A DNA stretch of 64,000 nucleotides from Nocardioides sp. HDW12B (GCF_011299595.1 NZ_CP049867.1:2108001-2172000), one strand, 5' to 3'. Shown: positions 1 through 11,370, numbered from the stretch's first letter. Made by a program: numbers and translations. The notes: generated from the letters alone by a model not told the origin.

Positions 1-888
1 AACGGCGAGCTGAAGCCGCGGGCGGAGGCGGTCGTGTCCGTCTTCGACTCGGGGTTCGTGCTCGGTGACGGGGTGTGGGAGGGCCTCCGGGTCCACGACG
101 GGCACCCGGCGTTCCTCGAGAAGCACCTCGACCGGCTGTTCCAGGGCGCGCAGGCGATCCTCATGGACCTCGGGATGACGCGCGAGGAGATCACGCGGGC
201 GATCTACGACACGATCGCGGCCAACGACATGCGCGACGGGGTGCACATCCGGCTGATGAGTACCCGGGGCGTGAAGTCCACGCCCTACCAGGACCCGCGG
301 GTGACCGTCGGGCCCGCCACCGTGGTGGTCATCGCCGAGCACAAGGAGCCGATGCCGGCCACCGTGACCGACGGCATCACGCTGTTCACCACCCACGTCC
401 GCCGTGCGACGCCGGACACCCTCGACCCCAAGCTCAACGCGCACAGCAAGCTCAACGACATCCAGGCCTGCATCCAGGCCTACACCGCCGGTGCCGACGA
501 GGCGCTGATGCTCGACCCGCACGGCTTCGTCGCCACCTGCAACTCCACGCACTTCTTCGTGGTGCTCGGGACGCCGGACGAGCCGGAGGTGTGGACCTCC
601 GACGGCCGCTTCTGCCTCGGCGGCATCACCCGCGGCAACGTGCTCGACGTGTGCCGGGCCGCGGGCATCACCGCGCGGGAGACGACGTTCAGCCTCACCG
701 ACGTCTACTCCGCGCAGGAGGCGTTCGTGACCGGCACCTTCGCCGGGCTGGTGCCGGTGCGCACCATCGACGGCCGCACCATCGGCTCGGGCACCCGCGG
801 CCCGGTGGTCGAGCGCCTCCAGGGCCTGTACGCCGACCACGTCCGGGCCGACGTGGCGGGACGGGTGGCGCCCGGGGCGGCGTCGTGA
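1..888 (+). CDS. Class IV aminotransferase, 5' end missing
   Basis: This is a PLP-dependent fold-type IV aminotransferase (branched-chain / D-amino-acid aminotransferase family). The reading frame is open from base 1, so the true N-terminus lies outside the window. An internal GTG at 34 is an unlikely start because conserved sequence (NGELKPRAEA) precedes it. Family landmarks seen are FDSGFVLGDGVWEGLR near the N-terminus, the LNAHSKLNDIQA segment where the family has its PLP lysine, and the ATCNSTHFFV and LGGITRGNVLDV phosphate-binding segments. The exact substrate (branched-chain amino acids or another alpha-amino acid) cannot be fixed from the sequence. Its stop overlaps the next start by 4 nt, so the two are probably translationally coupled. 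Confidence 0.88.
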   Translation, partial: NGELKPRAEAVVSVFDSGFVLGDGVWEGLRVHDGHPAFLEKHLDRLFQGAQAILMDLGMTREEITRAIYDTIAANDMRDGVHIRLMSTRGVKSTPYQDPRVTVGPATVVVIAEHKEPMPATVTDGITLFTTHVRRATPDTLDPKLNAHSKLNDIQACIQAYTAGADEALMLDPHGFVATCNSTHFFVVLGTPDEPEVWTSDGRFCLGGITRGNVLDVCRAAGITARETTFSLTDVYSAQEAFVTGTFAGLVPVRTIDGRTIGSGTRGPVVERLQGLYADHVRADVAGRVAPGAAS

Positions 889-1640
889 GCACGCCGGGGC
901 CCGGGCCCGACGGGGTGGTCCGGGTCGCGATGTGGTCGGGCCCGCGCAACATCTCCACGGCGATGATGCGGGCCTGGGAGAACCGGCGCGACACCGTGGT
1001 GGTCGACGAGCCGCTCTACGCGGCGTACCTGCACCGCACGGGCATCGACCACCCGGCCCGCGAGGAGGTCGTCGCCTCGCAGCCCACCGACCTCGCTGAC
1101 GCGGTCGAGGCGCTGCGGGCGCCGCTGCCCGACGGCGTGGGTGTCCACTACGCCAAGCACATGGCCCACCACCTGCTGCCCGACGACGACCTCGCGTGGG
1201 TCCACGACTTCGCCACGGTGCTGCTCGTGCGCGACCCGCGCGAGGTGGTCGCGTCGTACGTGAAGTCGCGCGAGGCGTGCGAGCCCGACGACATCGGCCT
1301 GCTCCAGCAGGGCCGGCTGCTCGACGAGCTGACCGCCGACGGATCGGCGCCGCCGCCGGTGATCGACGCGGCCGACTTCCTGCGTGACCCGGAGAGCCAC
1401 CTGCGCTGGGTCTGCGACTGGCTCGGCATCGACTTCTCCGAGCGCATGCTGGCGTGGCCGGCCGGGCCGCGCGACTCCGACGGCGTGTGGGCCCCGCACT
1501 GGTACGACGCGGTGTGGGCCTCGACCGGCTTCGCGCCGTACCGCCCCCGCGAGGTGGACCTCGACGCCCACGACGCCGCGGTCGCCGAGGCCTGCCGCCC
1601 GGTCTACGAGCGGCTGCACGCCCTCCGCGTCCGACTCTGA
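885..1640 (+). CDS. Sulfotransferase-family protein
   Basis: This 251-aa protein belongs to the PAPS-type sulfotransferase fold. The N-terminal AMWSGPRNISTAMMRAW segment matches the 5'-phosphosulfate loop position, and VLLVRDPREVVASYVKSRE, about a third of the way in, matches the 3'-phosphate-binding motif. The GTG start at 885 sits inside the stop of the upstream aminotransferase (GTGA overlap), and the frame is open well upstream, so the overlap decides the start. Relatives annotated as branched-chain-aminotransferase-linked sulfotransferases are common; whether this one transfers sulfate or is a nucleotide-binding relative cannot be told. The pairing suggests that both act on one small amino or keto metabolite, which is inference. 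Confidence 0.75.
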   Translation: MSTPGPGPDGVVRVAMWSGPRNISTAMMRAWENRRDTVVVDEPLYAAYLHRTGIDHPAREEVVASQPTDLADAVEALRAPLPDGVGVHYAKHMAHHLLPDDDLAWVHDFATVLLVRDPREVVASYVKSREACEPDDIGLLQQGRLLDELTADGSAPPPVIDAADFLRDPESHLRWVCDWLGIDFSERMLAWPAGPRDSDGVWAPHWYDAVWASTGFAPYRPREVDLDAHDAAVAEACRPVYERLHALRVRL

Positions 1641-1679
1641 CGCCGTCGGTCCCCGGACGTGCGTCGGGCCGCGGACATC

Positions 1680-1713
1680 GTCGGGCCCGGCCGCTGCGGC
1701 GACCGGGCCCGAC
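1680..1713. terminator. Bidirectional terminator hairpin
   Basis: Perfect 11-bp arms (GTCGGGCCCGG at 1680-1690 and its complement at 1703-1713) enclose a 12-nt loop that can itself close by CCG/CGG pairing. It lies between the convergent sulfotransferase and metalloprotease genes and has no U tract, as is usual in high-GC actinobacteria. Confidence 0.6.
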
Positions 1714-1730
1714 CGCGGTGTGCGTGACCG

Positions 1731-2837
1731 TCAGAAGGTGATGCCTCGCGCGGCGAAGCGGTCCTTGACGAGCGCCGCCGCCCGCTTGCCGTCACGCGCC
1801 AGCGCGGCGCGGTAGGTGTCGGCGGCCGCCGCCGAGAACGACGTGTCCGCGGCGTAGTCGAACTGCGAGAGGACGAGCGTGGTGTCCCAGGCGCGGCTGG
1901 TCAGGCCGAGGGCGGCGTAGCCCTTGCGGATCTCCCACAGCGCCTGGCTCCAGATCTGGCCGTCGTAGTGGACCTGGTTGCGGCGCTCGGCCAGCGTCAG
2001 GTTGCGGTCGAAGCGCCGGATGCAGTGGGGCGCCGCGGTGTAGGACGACGCGTCCCAGTCCATCGGGCACGCCTCCTCGGCCCGCACCGGCCAGCCGTAC
2101 TGCTTCGCCGCGGCCAGCCCCACGGTCACCGCGAGGTAGTCGCCGAAGGACTCGCCGATGGCACCGGCGTCGAGGCTCTGGCCGTAGCCGGGCACCTGGT
2201 CGGCGTGCACGGCGTGGCCGTACTCGTGGACGATGACCTCCGCGTCCTCGGCGTCATCGACCCCGCCCTTGCCGAGCCGGATCCGGTAGGGCTTGTCGGT
2301 CTGGTAGCTGTTGTCGCCGCCGTACTGGTTGATCTTCACGGTGAACTGCTCGTCGAGGACGCCCGGCAGGGTGGAGCCGAAGCCCAGCGACTGCAGGTAC
2401 TCCTGGGTCTGGTTCACCCAGAAGTAGCCCATGACCTGCTCGAACTGGTCCTGGTGGCGGTCGTAGGCGTAGCGACCCGTCGCCGAGTAGGCGGGGGTTC
2501 CCGTGGCGGACTCGACGGTGACCCACCGGCCGCGCAGGTAGCCCGAGCCGTCGAGGTTGCGCAGCGGCGCCATCGCGTACGCCGAGGCGGGGACGGCCGA
2601 CGCGGCGTCGTCGGAGTCGGTGAGGGTCTGGTCGCCGCTCGACTGCACCGGGTTGACCATGAAGACCCGACCGGTGCCCGTCCTCGTGCCGGGGGCCGGC
2701 TTCGCCTCGGCCGGACCGACCGCGGCGAGGCCGGCGGCGAGCAGGCCGGCGACGGACGCGGCAGCCAGACCGGCGGCCACGGGACGACGCGAGGCCCGGG
2801 TGGACGGGCGAGCAGGACGGGACAGCGTGGTGGTCAC
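1731..2837 (-). CDS. Secreted zinc metalloprotease (gluzincin type)
   Basis: This 368-aa protein begins with a positively charged N-region and a hydrophobic Ala/Leu/Val stretch (about residues 20-45) ending in AEA, a probable Sec signal peptide with signal-peptidase I cleavage. The zinc site is visible: HEYGH at residues 204-208, followed 20 residues later by GESFGD (228-233), whose Glu229 would be the third ligand, as in thermolysin (M4) and fungalysin (M36) peptidases. It is shorter than classic M36 enzymes and lacks a recognisable FTP propeptide domain. It probably degrades extracellular protein. It lies downstream of pyrC on the same strand with a 136-bp gap, so it is probably transcribed on its own. 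Confidence 0.75.
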   Translation of the reverse strand: MTTTLSRPARPSTRASRRPVAAGLAAASVAGLLAAGLAAVGPAEAKPAPGTRTGTGRVFMVNPVQSSGDQTLTDSDDAASAVPASAYAMAPLRNLDGSGYLRGRWVTVESATGTPAYSATGRYAYDRHQDQFEQVMGYFWVNQTQEYLQSLGFGSTLPGVLDEQFTVKINQYGGDNSYQTDKPYRIRLGKGGVDDAEDAEVIVHEYGHAVHADQVPGYGQSLDAGAIGESFGDYLAVTVGLAAAKQYGWPVRAEEACPMDWDASSYTAAPHCIRRFDRNLTLAERRNQVHYDGQIWSQALWEIRKGYAALGLTSRAWDTTLVLSQFDYAADTSFSAAAADTYRAALARDGKRAAALVKDRFAARGITF

Positions 2838-2973
2838 GCAGGACCTCTTTCGGTCGAGAACGGGATGAGGCGGACGAACGTGCGCCGCCCGGCACGCTAA
2901 CCCGCGATCCTGCCTGCGGGGAACCCCTGCGTGCCCCGTCTCCCGACCCGGACCGGTGCGGTCTGCGGGCGTC

Positions 2974-4316
2974 TCAGGCGAGCTTGCCGTCGAGGACCGT
3001 CGGCACGCCGCGCAGGAACGTCGCGACCACCCGACCGGGCAGCTCGCGCCCGGCGTAGGGGTTGTTGCGCGAGAGGCTGGCGGTGTCGGCGGCGGTGACC
3101 ACCCGGGTGGCGGTCGGGTCGAAGACGGTCAGGTTGGCCGGCTCCCCCACCGCGATCGGACGGCCGTGGTCGGCCACCCGGCCGATGCGCGCCGGGGCGG
3201 TCGACATCCGCTCGGCGACCTGCTCCCAGGTCATCGCCCCGGTGTCGACCATCGTGTGCTGCACGACCGACAGCGCGGTCTCGAGGCCGAGCATGCCGAA
3301 GGCGGCCGCCGCCCACTCGCAGTCCTTGTCCTCGTGCGGGTGCGGCGCGTGGTCGGTGGCGACGATGTCGAGGGTGCCGTCGGCCAGGCCGGCGCGGACC
3401 GCTGCCACGTCGACGTCCGAGCGCAAGGGCGGGTTCACCTTGTAGATCGGGTCGTAGGTCTCGGCCAGGGCGTCGGTCAGCAGCAGGTGGTGCGGGGTGA
3501 CCTCGGCGGTCACGTTCCAGCCCTTGCTCTTGGCCCAGCGCACGATCTCCACCGACCCGGCCGTCGAGACGTGACAGATGTGCAGCCGGCTCCCGACGTG
3601 GGCGGCGAGCAGGCAGTCGCGCGCGATGATCGCCTCCTCGGCGACCGCGGGCCAGCCGCGCAGGCCGAGCCGACCGGAGAGCTCGCTCTCGTTCATCTGC
3701 GCGTCCTCGGTCAGCCGCGGCTCCTGCGCGTGCTGGGCGATCACGCCGTCGAAGGCCTTGACGTACTCCAGCGCCCGGCGCATCAGCACCGCGTCGCTGA
3801 CGCACTTGCCGTCGTCGGAGAACACCCGGACCCGCGCCGCACTGTCGGCCATCGCACCGAGCTCGGCCAGCCGCTCGCCGCCGAGCCCCACGGTGACCGC
3901 GCCGACCGGGAAGACGTCGCAGTGACCGGCCTCGCGACCGAGCCGCCAAACCTGCTCGACGACGCCGGCGGTGTCGGCCACCGGGTCGGTGTTGGCCATC
4001 GCGTGCACGGCGGTGAAGCCGCCGAGCGCGGCGGCCTGGGTGCCGGTGTCGACGGTCTCGGCGTCCTCGCGGCCCGGCTCGCGCAGGTGGGTGTGGAGGT
4101 CGACGAGACCCGGCAGGAGCACGGCGCCGCCGCCGTCGACGGTGGTCTTCTCGGTGACGCCGCTCGTCCCGGCCTCGGTGGTCGAGCCCGCGGTGGTCGA
4201 GCTGCCCTCGGTGGTCGAGCCCGTCGAGACCCGGATCTCGGCGATCGTCCCGTCGGCGACCAGGACGTCGACGGCCTCGCCGCCGTACGGACGGACGTCG
4301 CGGATCAGGTAGGTGC

Positions 4317-4320
<4 letters not shown>
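2974..4320 (-). CDS. pyrC: Dihydroorotase
   Basis: A 448-aa class I dihydroorotase that cyclises N-carbamoyl-aspartate to dihydroorotate, the third step of UMP synthesis. The metal-binding motif HTHLR is at residues 76-80, and ATDHAPH (the catalytic and metal aspartate region) is in the C-terminal third. The GTG start at 4320 overlaps the pyrB stop by 4 nt. Residues about 31-58 form a Ser/Thr/Gly-rich insert (pattern [17 protein letters not shown]) between beta strands of the N-terminal sandwich domain; the family normally has a short turn here. The insert DNA is three copies of GGTGGTCGAGC (see the repeat entry). It is third in the pyrR-pyrB-pyrC operon. Confidence 0.95.
4177..4231. repeat. 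REP-like repeat inside pyrC
   Basis: The motif GGTGGTCGAGC occurs three times (from 4177, 4192 and 4210); the last copy continues as CCGTCGAGACC. Motifs of the form GGTGGTCGAGC-n-GTCGAGACC are a common dispersed palindromic repeat in Nocardioides-like genomes (recalled, not searched). Here the repeat is in frame within the dihydroorotase coding sequence and encodes its Ser/Thr-rich insert. Confidence 0.6.
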
Positions 4321-6786
<2,466 letters not shown>

Positions 6787-6811
6787 CTCGGGAGGTCGCA
6801 CCCGCCTGGCC

Positions 6812-8269
6812 TCACTCGATCCGGGCGAGGGCCACGCGGACCTGGCCGTGCCAGGTCGGGTAGGCGTAGATCATGCTCTCGAGGTCGCCGATCGGCACCC
6901 GGGCGTGGACGGCCAGGGTGAGCATCGACAGCACCTCGCCCCCGGCCGGTCCGACCGACGTGGCGCCGACGAGCTTGTCGTCGACGACGACGAGCTTGAT
7001 GAGGCCGTCGTTGCCAGGGCCGTGCATGTGGCCGCGGGACGACTCCGGCAGCCCGACGCAGCCCACCTTCACGTCGAGGCCCTGCTCGCGCGCCTGCTCC
7101 TCGGTCAGGCCCACGGCTCCGACCTCGGGCTGGGTGAAGGTGACGCGCGGGACGGCGCGGTAGTCGGCCGGAGGTCCGGGCTTGCCGCGCAGCTGGCGGA
7201 TGACGATGCCGGCCTGGTACTTCGCGGTGTGGGTGAAGGGCCCCTTGCCCACGATGTCGCCGACCGCGAACAGCCCCGGCACCGGCTCGCCGTCGCGCAG
7301 CACGTGCAGGCAGTCGTCGGTGTCGAGCGCGTCGACCTCGCCGTCCAGCCCGACGGTCTCCAGGCCCAGGTCGGGCAGGTTGGTGCGTCGTCCGGCCGCG
7401 ACGAGCAGCTTCTCGACGTGGATCGTCTCCTCGCCGAGGTCGAGGGCGAAGCGGCCGTCGTCGTACGCCACCGACGCGATGTCGACCCCGGGCATCACCC
7501 GCATGCCCTCGCGCGTGAGGACCTCGGTCATGACGGTGCTGACCTCGGGCTCCTCGGCGACGAGGATGCGGTCGGCGACCTCCAGCAGGGTGACCTGCGA
7601 GCCGAAGCGCTGGAAGACCTGGGCCAGCTCGGAGCCGATCGCGCCCGACCCGATGACCGCGAGCGAGCCGGGGGCCTCGGTGACCTTCACGACCTCGCGG
7701 TTCGTCCAGTACGGCGTGTCGGCCAGCCCGTCGATCGGCGGGGCCGTCGGGTGGGTGCCGGTGGCCAGGACGATGCCCGAGCGGGCCCGCACCTGGTGCC
7801 CTCCGACGTCGACGACGCCCTCGCCGGCCAGCCGCGCGTGGGCGTGGACGACGGTGGCGCCGTTCTCGCAGAGCCGGTCGACGACCACGGTGTCGTCCCA
7901 GTCGTGGGTGGCCTCGGTGCGGATGCGCTCGGCCACCGGGCCGAAGTCGGGCGTCACCGTGCTGTCGCCGGCGACCTCGCGGACCAGGCGGGCCTCGGCG
8001 AGTGCCTCGGCGGCGCGGATCATCATCTTGCTCGGCACGCAGCCGTAGAAGGGGCACTCGCCGCCCGCCAGGTGCTTGTCGATCGCCAGCACCTCGAGCC
8101 CGGCCAGCGCCAGCTTGTTGGCGGTGAACTCGCCGCCGGGGCCGAGCCCCACGACGACGACGTCGTACTCGTCGGCCAGGTCGTCGGTGACGCTCGAGCG
8201 GTCCGCGGCCGCCTCCCCCGACACCGCGCGGGGGAACTTCTCGGCGGGCGGCGGCGGAGGCGGCGTCAT
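6812..8269 (-). CDS. Flavin-dependent disulfide-reductase-like oxidoreductase lacking the His-Glu base
   Basis: This 485-aa protein belongs to the class I pyridine-nucleotide-disulfide oxidoreductases (lipoamide dehydrogenase, mercuric and mycothione reductases). The FAD-binding GLGPGGEF is at residues 41-48, the redox-active pair Cys72/Cys77 lies in GECPFYGCVPSK, an NADH Rossmann motif GSGAIGSELA is mid-chain, and GLFAVGDI comes near the second FAD contact. The C-terminal interface that normally reads HAHPTxxE reads YAYPTWHG, so the catalytic His and Glu of the disulfide reductases are both missing. A proline-rich leader (six consecutive Pro) precedes the fold. The ATG at 8269 follows AGGGTGG. 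Its substrate is unknown; it may act on a quinone or another acceptor. Confidence 0.78.
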   Translation of the reverse strand: MTPPPPPPAEKFPRAVSGEAAADRSSVTDDLADEYDVVVVGLGPGGEFTANKLALAGLEVLAIDKHLAGGECPFYGCVPSKMMIRAAEALAEARLVREVAGDSTVTPDFGPVAERIRTEATHDWDDTVVVDRLCENGATVVHAHARLAGEGVVDVGGHQVRARSGIVLATGTHPTAPPIDGLADTPYWTNREVVKVTEAPGSLAVIGSGAIGSELAQVFQRFGSQVTLLEVADRILVAEEPEVSTVMTEVLTREGMRVMPGVDIASVAYDDGRFALDLGEETIHVEKLLVAAGRRTNLPDLGLETVGLDGEVDALDTDDCLHVLRDGEPVPGLFAVGDIVGKGPFTHTAKYQAGIVIRQLRGKPGPPADYRAVPRVTFTQPEVGAVGLTEEQAREQGLDVKVGCVGLPESSRGHMHGPGNDGLIKLVVVDDKLVGATSVGPAGGEVLSMLTLAVHARVPIGDLESMIYAYPTWHGQVRVALARIE

Positions 8270-8318
8270 GGGCCCACCCTGCCATCGGGGACCAACGCCG
8301 TACGGGGTTCGGCGCGGC

Positions 8319-8449
8319 TCACTCCGGCATCGGCGGACCCACCACCTCGAGTCCGTAGCGCGGCCCGCCGTCGACCCAGCGCGGGATCTCGACCTCCGGG
8401 GTGAGCCCGTCCGCACCGGGCAGGCCGCTCGGCCGGTCGGTACGAGGTG
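8319..8449 (-). pseudogene. C-terminal remnant of an unidentified gene
   Basis: Between the nusB stop and the flavoprotein start, one minus-strand frame ends ...VDGGPRYGLEVVGPPMPE followed by TGA at 8319. About 30 of its last 32 codons end in G or C, as expected of real coding sequence in this genome. No usable ATG, GTG or TTG occurs in that frame until only the final eight residues remain, and the frame runs back out of register through nusB. It is either the tail of a decayed gene or a gene broken by a frameshift. No family was recognised. Confidence 0.3.
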
Positions 8450-8878
8450 TCAGGACGACGGCGTGATGGACGCCAGGATCTCCTGCTTGTTGCGCACCAC
8501 GGTGCCGAGGATGCCGTTGACGAAGCCCGGCGACTCGTCGGTCGACAGCTCCCGGACCAGCGCGAGCGCCTCGCTCACCGCCACGGCGTCCGGGACGTCG
8601 TCGACATGGAGGATCTCGAAGACGCCGATGCGCAGGACGTTGCGGTCCACCGCCGGCATCCGGTCGAGGGTCCAGCCCTCGGCGTACTGCGCGATGACGT
8701 CGTCGACCTCGGCGCGGTGGGCGGCGACGCCGCGCACCAGCTCCACGGTGTAGTCGTTCATGGGGCGGTCGGGCACGTTGAGCCGCTGCGCGAGCGTGCC
8801 GTCGGGCGCGAGCCCGCGGACCTCGCTCTCGAAGATGGCGTCGAGCGCACGCTTGCGTGCCTTGGACCGTGCCGACAT
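8450..8878 (-). CDS. nusB: Transcription antitermination factor NusB
   Basis: This 142-aa all-helical protein matches NusB over its whole length, from ARSKARKRALDAIFESEVRG at the N-terminus to SPGFVNGILGTVVRNK near the C-terminus. NusB binds boxA RNA with S10 (NusE) and supports processive transcription of rRNA operons. The ATG at 8878 is chosen because the family begins just before the RxxAR(E/K)xAL motif; the frame is open much further upstream only because it runs through efp in another register. It is 43 bp downstream of efp on the same strand, the usual actinobacterial efp-nusB pair. Confidence 0.96.
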   Translation of the reverse strand: MSARSKARKRALDAIFESEVRGLAPDGTLAQRLNVPDRPMNDYTVELVRGVAAHRAEVDDVIAQYAEGWTLDRMPAVDRNVLRIGVFEILHVDDVPDAVAVSEALALVRELSTDESPGFVNGILGTVVRNKQEILASITPSS

Positions 8879-8921
8879 GGGGAGCCTCAGACCTGCTGGA
8901 GTGACGGGGGGCGGAGCGAGG

Positions 8922-9485
8922 TCAGCTGTTGACGCGGCCGAGGTAGCTGCTGTCGCGGGTGTCGACCTTGACCTTCTCGCCGTTGGTGATGAACAGCGGG
9001 ACCTGGATCTCGTGGCCGGTCTCGAGACGGGCGGGCTTGGTGCCGCCGCTGGAGCGGTCACCCTGCAGGCCGGGCTCGGTGTACTCGATGAGCAGCTCGA
9101 CCGAGGCCGGCAGCTCGATGTACAGCACGCGGCCCTCGTTGGTGGCCACGATGGCCTCCTGCTGCTCGAGCAGGAAGTTCGAGGCGTCGCCGACGATCTC
9201 CGGAGCGATCTCCAGCTGCTCGTAGTCGGTGTTGTCCATGAAGATGTAGCTGGTGCCGTCGTTGTAGAGGTACTGCATCGTGCGCTTGTCGACGCTGGCC
9301 ACCTCGACCTTGACGTCGGCGTTGAAGGTCTTGTCCACGGTCTTGCCGGACTCGATGCCGCGCAGCTTGGTGCGCACCACGGCGCCACCCTTGCCGGGCT
9401 TGTGGTGCTGGAACCACATGACCTGCCAGAGCTGGCCGTCGAGCTTGAGAACCATGCCGTTCTTCAGGTCGTTCGTGGTCGCCAT
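8922..9485 (-). CDS. efp: Translation elongation factor P
   Basis: EF-P of 187 aa, full length, with the KOW-like domain I, OB domain II and the C-terminal domain ending in [12 protein letters not shown]. It enters the ribosomal E site and relieves stalling at polyproline. The loop tip reads HHKPGKGGA, so the residue modified in many bacteria is a lysine flanked by prolines and glycines; no modification enzyme is visible in the window. The host proteins here include many Pro-rich tracts (for example the six-Pro leader of the flavoprotein and the DUF349 N-terminus), which fits a need for EF-P. It leads the efp-nusB pair. Confidence 0.97.
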   Translation of the reverse strand: MATTNDLKNGMVLKLDGQLWQVMWFQHHKPGKGGAVVRTKLRGIESGKTVDKTFNADVKVEVASVDKRTMQYLYNDGTSYIFMDNTDYEQLEIAPEIVGDASNFLLEQQEAIVATNEGRVLYIELPASVELLIEYTEPGLQGDRSSGGTKPARLETGHEIQVPLFITNGEKVKVDTRDSSYLGRVNS

Positions 9486-9626
9486 GCGCGCGTGAACCTC
9501 TTCGTGGGTGGGAGACGGTGGGTCGTGCCGGGCGGCCGGGGCCCGCGGAGGGGCCGAGATGACGCCTCCCGCGTGGGGTTGGTCACCGGCCAGCGGTCCA
9601 GTTTATCGCGGGTGGGCGCTCGCCCC

Positions 9627-9632
9627 TAACCT
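9627..9632 (+). promoter_or_regulatory. -10 element for leaderless argS mRNA
   Basis: TAACCT (TANNNT consensus) is followed by 7 nt and then the argS ATG at 9640, the spacing expected when transcription starts at the A of the start codon. No Shine-Dalgarno is present in between. Confidence 0.5.
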
Positions 9633-9639
9633 TGGACGC

Positions 9640-11364
9640 ATGACCAGCCCCACCGTCGCCCTCACCGAGCGCTTCCAGCAGGCCCTGGGCAAGGCGTTCG
9701 GCGACGAGTACGCCGACGCCGACCCGGTGATCCGGCCCTCGCAGTTCGCCGACCTGCAGGCCAACGCCGCGATGGCGCTCGCCAAGCGGCTCGGCTCCAA
9801 GCCGCGCGACGTGGCCGCCCGCATCGTGGAGGCGCTGGACGTCGACGACGTCGTCGAGGCCCCCGAGGTGACCGGGCCCGGCTTCGTGAACCTCCGGGTC
9901 CGCCCCGAGTGGGTGGCGTCGCAGGTCGAGCAGCTCGGGACCCGTCTCGGCGTACCGGAGCAGCCGCGGCAGGTCGTGCCGCTCGACTACTCCGCGCCCA
10001 ACGTGGCCAAGGAGATGCACGTCGCGCACCTGCGCACCACCGTGGTCGGCGACGCGCTGGCCCGGACACTGGAGCACCTCGGCCACGAGGTCGTGCGCCA
10101 GAACCACGTCGGCGACTGGGGCACGCCGTTCGGGATGCTCATCGAGCACCTGCTCGACGTCGGGCGCGACTCCGAGGAGGCGCACGACCTGGAGGCGAGC
10201 CCGAACCGCTTCTACCAGGCGGCGCGCGCCAAGTTCGACGGTGACGAGACGTTCGCCGCCCGGGCCCGGCAGCGGGTGGTGACGCTGCAGGCCGGCGACC
10301 CCGACACGCTGGCACTGTGGGGCGAGCTGATCGAGCTGTCGAAGGCCTACTTCAACCGGATCTACCGGCTGCTCGACGTCACGCTCACCGACGACGACCT
10401 GGCCGGCGAGAGCATCTACAACGACGCGCTCGCCGGGATCTGCGACGAGCTGGAGGCCGCGGGCATCGCGACGGTCAGCGAGGGCGCACTGTGCGTCTTC
10501 CTCGAGGGCCACACCGGCCGCGAGGGCAAGCCGGTCCCGCTCATCATCCGCAAGAGCGACGGTGGCTACGGCTACGCCACCACCGACCTCGCCACGATCC
10601 GGCACCGCGTCGAGGACCTGCGCGCCGACCGGGTTCTCTACGTCGTCGGCGCGCCGCAGGCGCTGCACTTCCAGATGGTGTGGGAGACGGCCCGGCTGGC
10701 CGGCTGGCTGCCGGACGGAGTCGAGGTCGTCCACGTCAAGATCGGCAACGTGCTCGGCCCGGACGGCAAGATCCTCCGCACGCGCAGCGGCGACCCGATC
10801 CGGCTGATGTCGCTGCTCGAGGAGGCCGTGGAGCGCGCCGAGGGCGTGGTCGCCGAGTCGCGTCCCGACCTCGACGCCGAGACGCGCTCCCACATCGCCT
10901 GGCAGGTGGGGATCGGGGCGGTGAAGTACGCCGACCTCTCGGTCTCGCACGACAGCGAGTACACCTTCGACTTCGAGCGGATGCTGTCGCTGCAGGGCAA
11001 CACCGGCCCCTACCTGCAGTACGCCGCCGCCCGGATCCGCTCGATCCTGCGCAAGGCCGCCGAGGCCGGTCATTCCGCCGGCCCGCTCGTGGTCGGCGAG
11101 GAGGCCGAGCGTGCGCTGGGGCTGGCGCTGCTCGGCTTCGGCGACGTGGTCGCGGCCGTCGGCGACACCCTCGAGCCCCACCGGCTCTGCGGCTACCTCT
11201 TCGACCTGGCCCAGGCGTTCACCGCGTTCTACGAGCACTGCCCGGTCCTCAAGGTCGACGACGACGCCGTCCGCGCCTCCCGCCTGACCCTGTGCACCCG
11301 GACCCTCGACGTCCTCGTCGCCGGCCTCGACCTGCTCGGCATCCAGACCCCCGACCAGATGTAG
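9640..11364 (+). CDS. argS: Arginyl-tRNA synthetase
   Basis: A class I ArgRS of 574 aa. It has the N-terminal Add-1 tRNA-recognition domain, the HIGH signature written as APNVAKEMHVAHLRT at about residues 118-132, the Rossmann catalytic core (DLATIRHRVEDL, GAPQALHFQMVW), and the alpha-helical anticodon-binding DALR domain that includes GNTGPYLQYAAARIRSI. As usual for ArgRS there is no clear KMSKS. The ATG at 9640 is supported by the leaderless promoter just upstream and by the start of family similarity (LTERFQQAL). The gene sits between efp and the aro genes, an insertion compared with the Streptomyces order. It is followed at once by a 22-bp tandem repeat array. Confidence 0.96.
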   Translation: MTSPTVALTERFQQALGKAFGDEYADADPVIRPSQFADLQANAAMALAKRLGSKPRDVAARIVEALDVDDVVEAPEVTGPGFVNLRVRPEWVASQVEQLGTRLGVPEQPRQVVPLDYSAPNVAKEMHVAHLRTTVVGDALARTLEHLGHEVVRQNHVGDWGTPFGMLIEHLLDVGRDSEEAHDLEASPNRFYQAARAKFDGDETFAARARQRVVTLQAGDPDTLALWGELIELSKAYFNRIYRLLDVTLTDDDLAGESIYNDALAGICDELEAAGIATVSEGALCVFLEGHTGREGKPVPLIIRKSDGGYGYATTDLATIRHRVEDLRADRVLYVVGAPQALHFQMVWETARLAGWLPDGVEVVHVKIGNVLGPDGKILRTRSGDPIRLMSLLEEAVERAEGVVAESRPDLDAETRSHIAWQVGIGAVKYADLSVSHDSEYTFDFERMLSLQGNTGPYLQYAAARIRSILRKAAEAGHSAGPLVVGEEAERALGLALLGFGDVVAAVGDTLEPHRLCGYLFDLAQAFTAFYEHCPVLKVDDDAVRASRLTLCTRTLDVLVAGLDLLGIQTPDQM

Positions 11365-11370
11365 CCCCCC

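Noticed and set aside
8447-8932. Plus-strand gene antisense to nusB
   Set aside because: Composition is that of an antisense shadow (His/Arg/Val-rich), and nusB on the other strand is certain.
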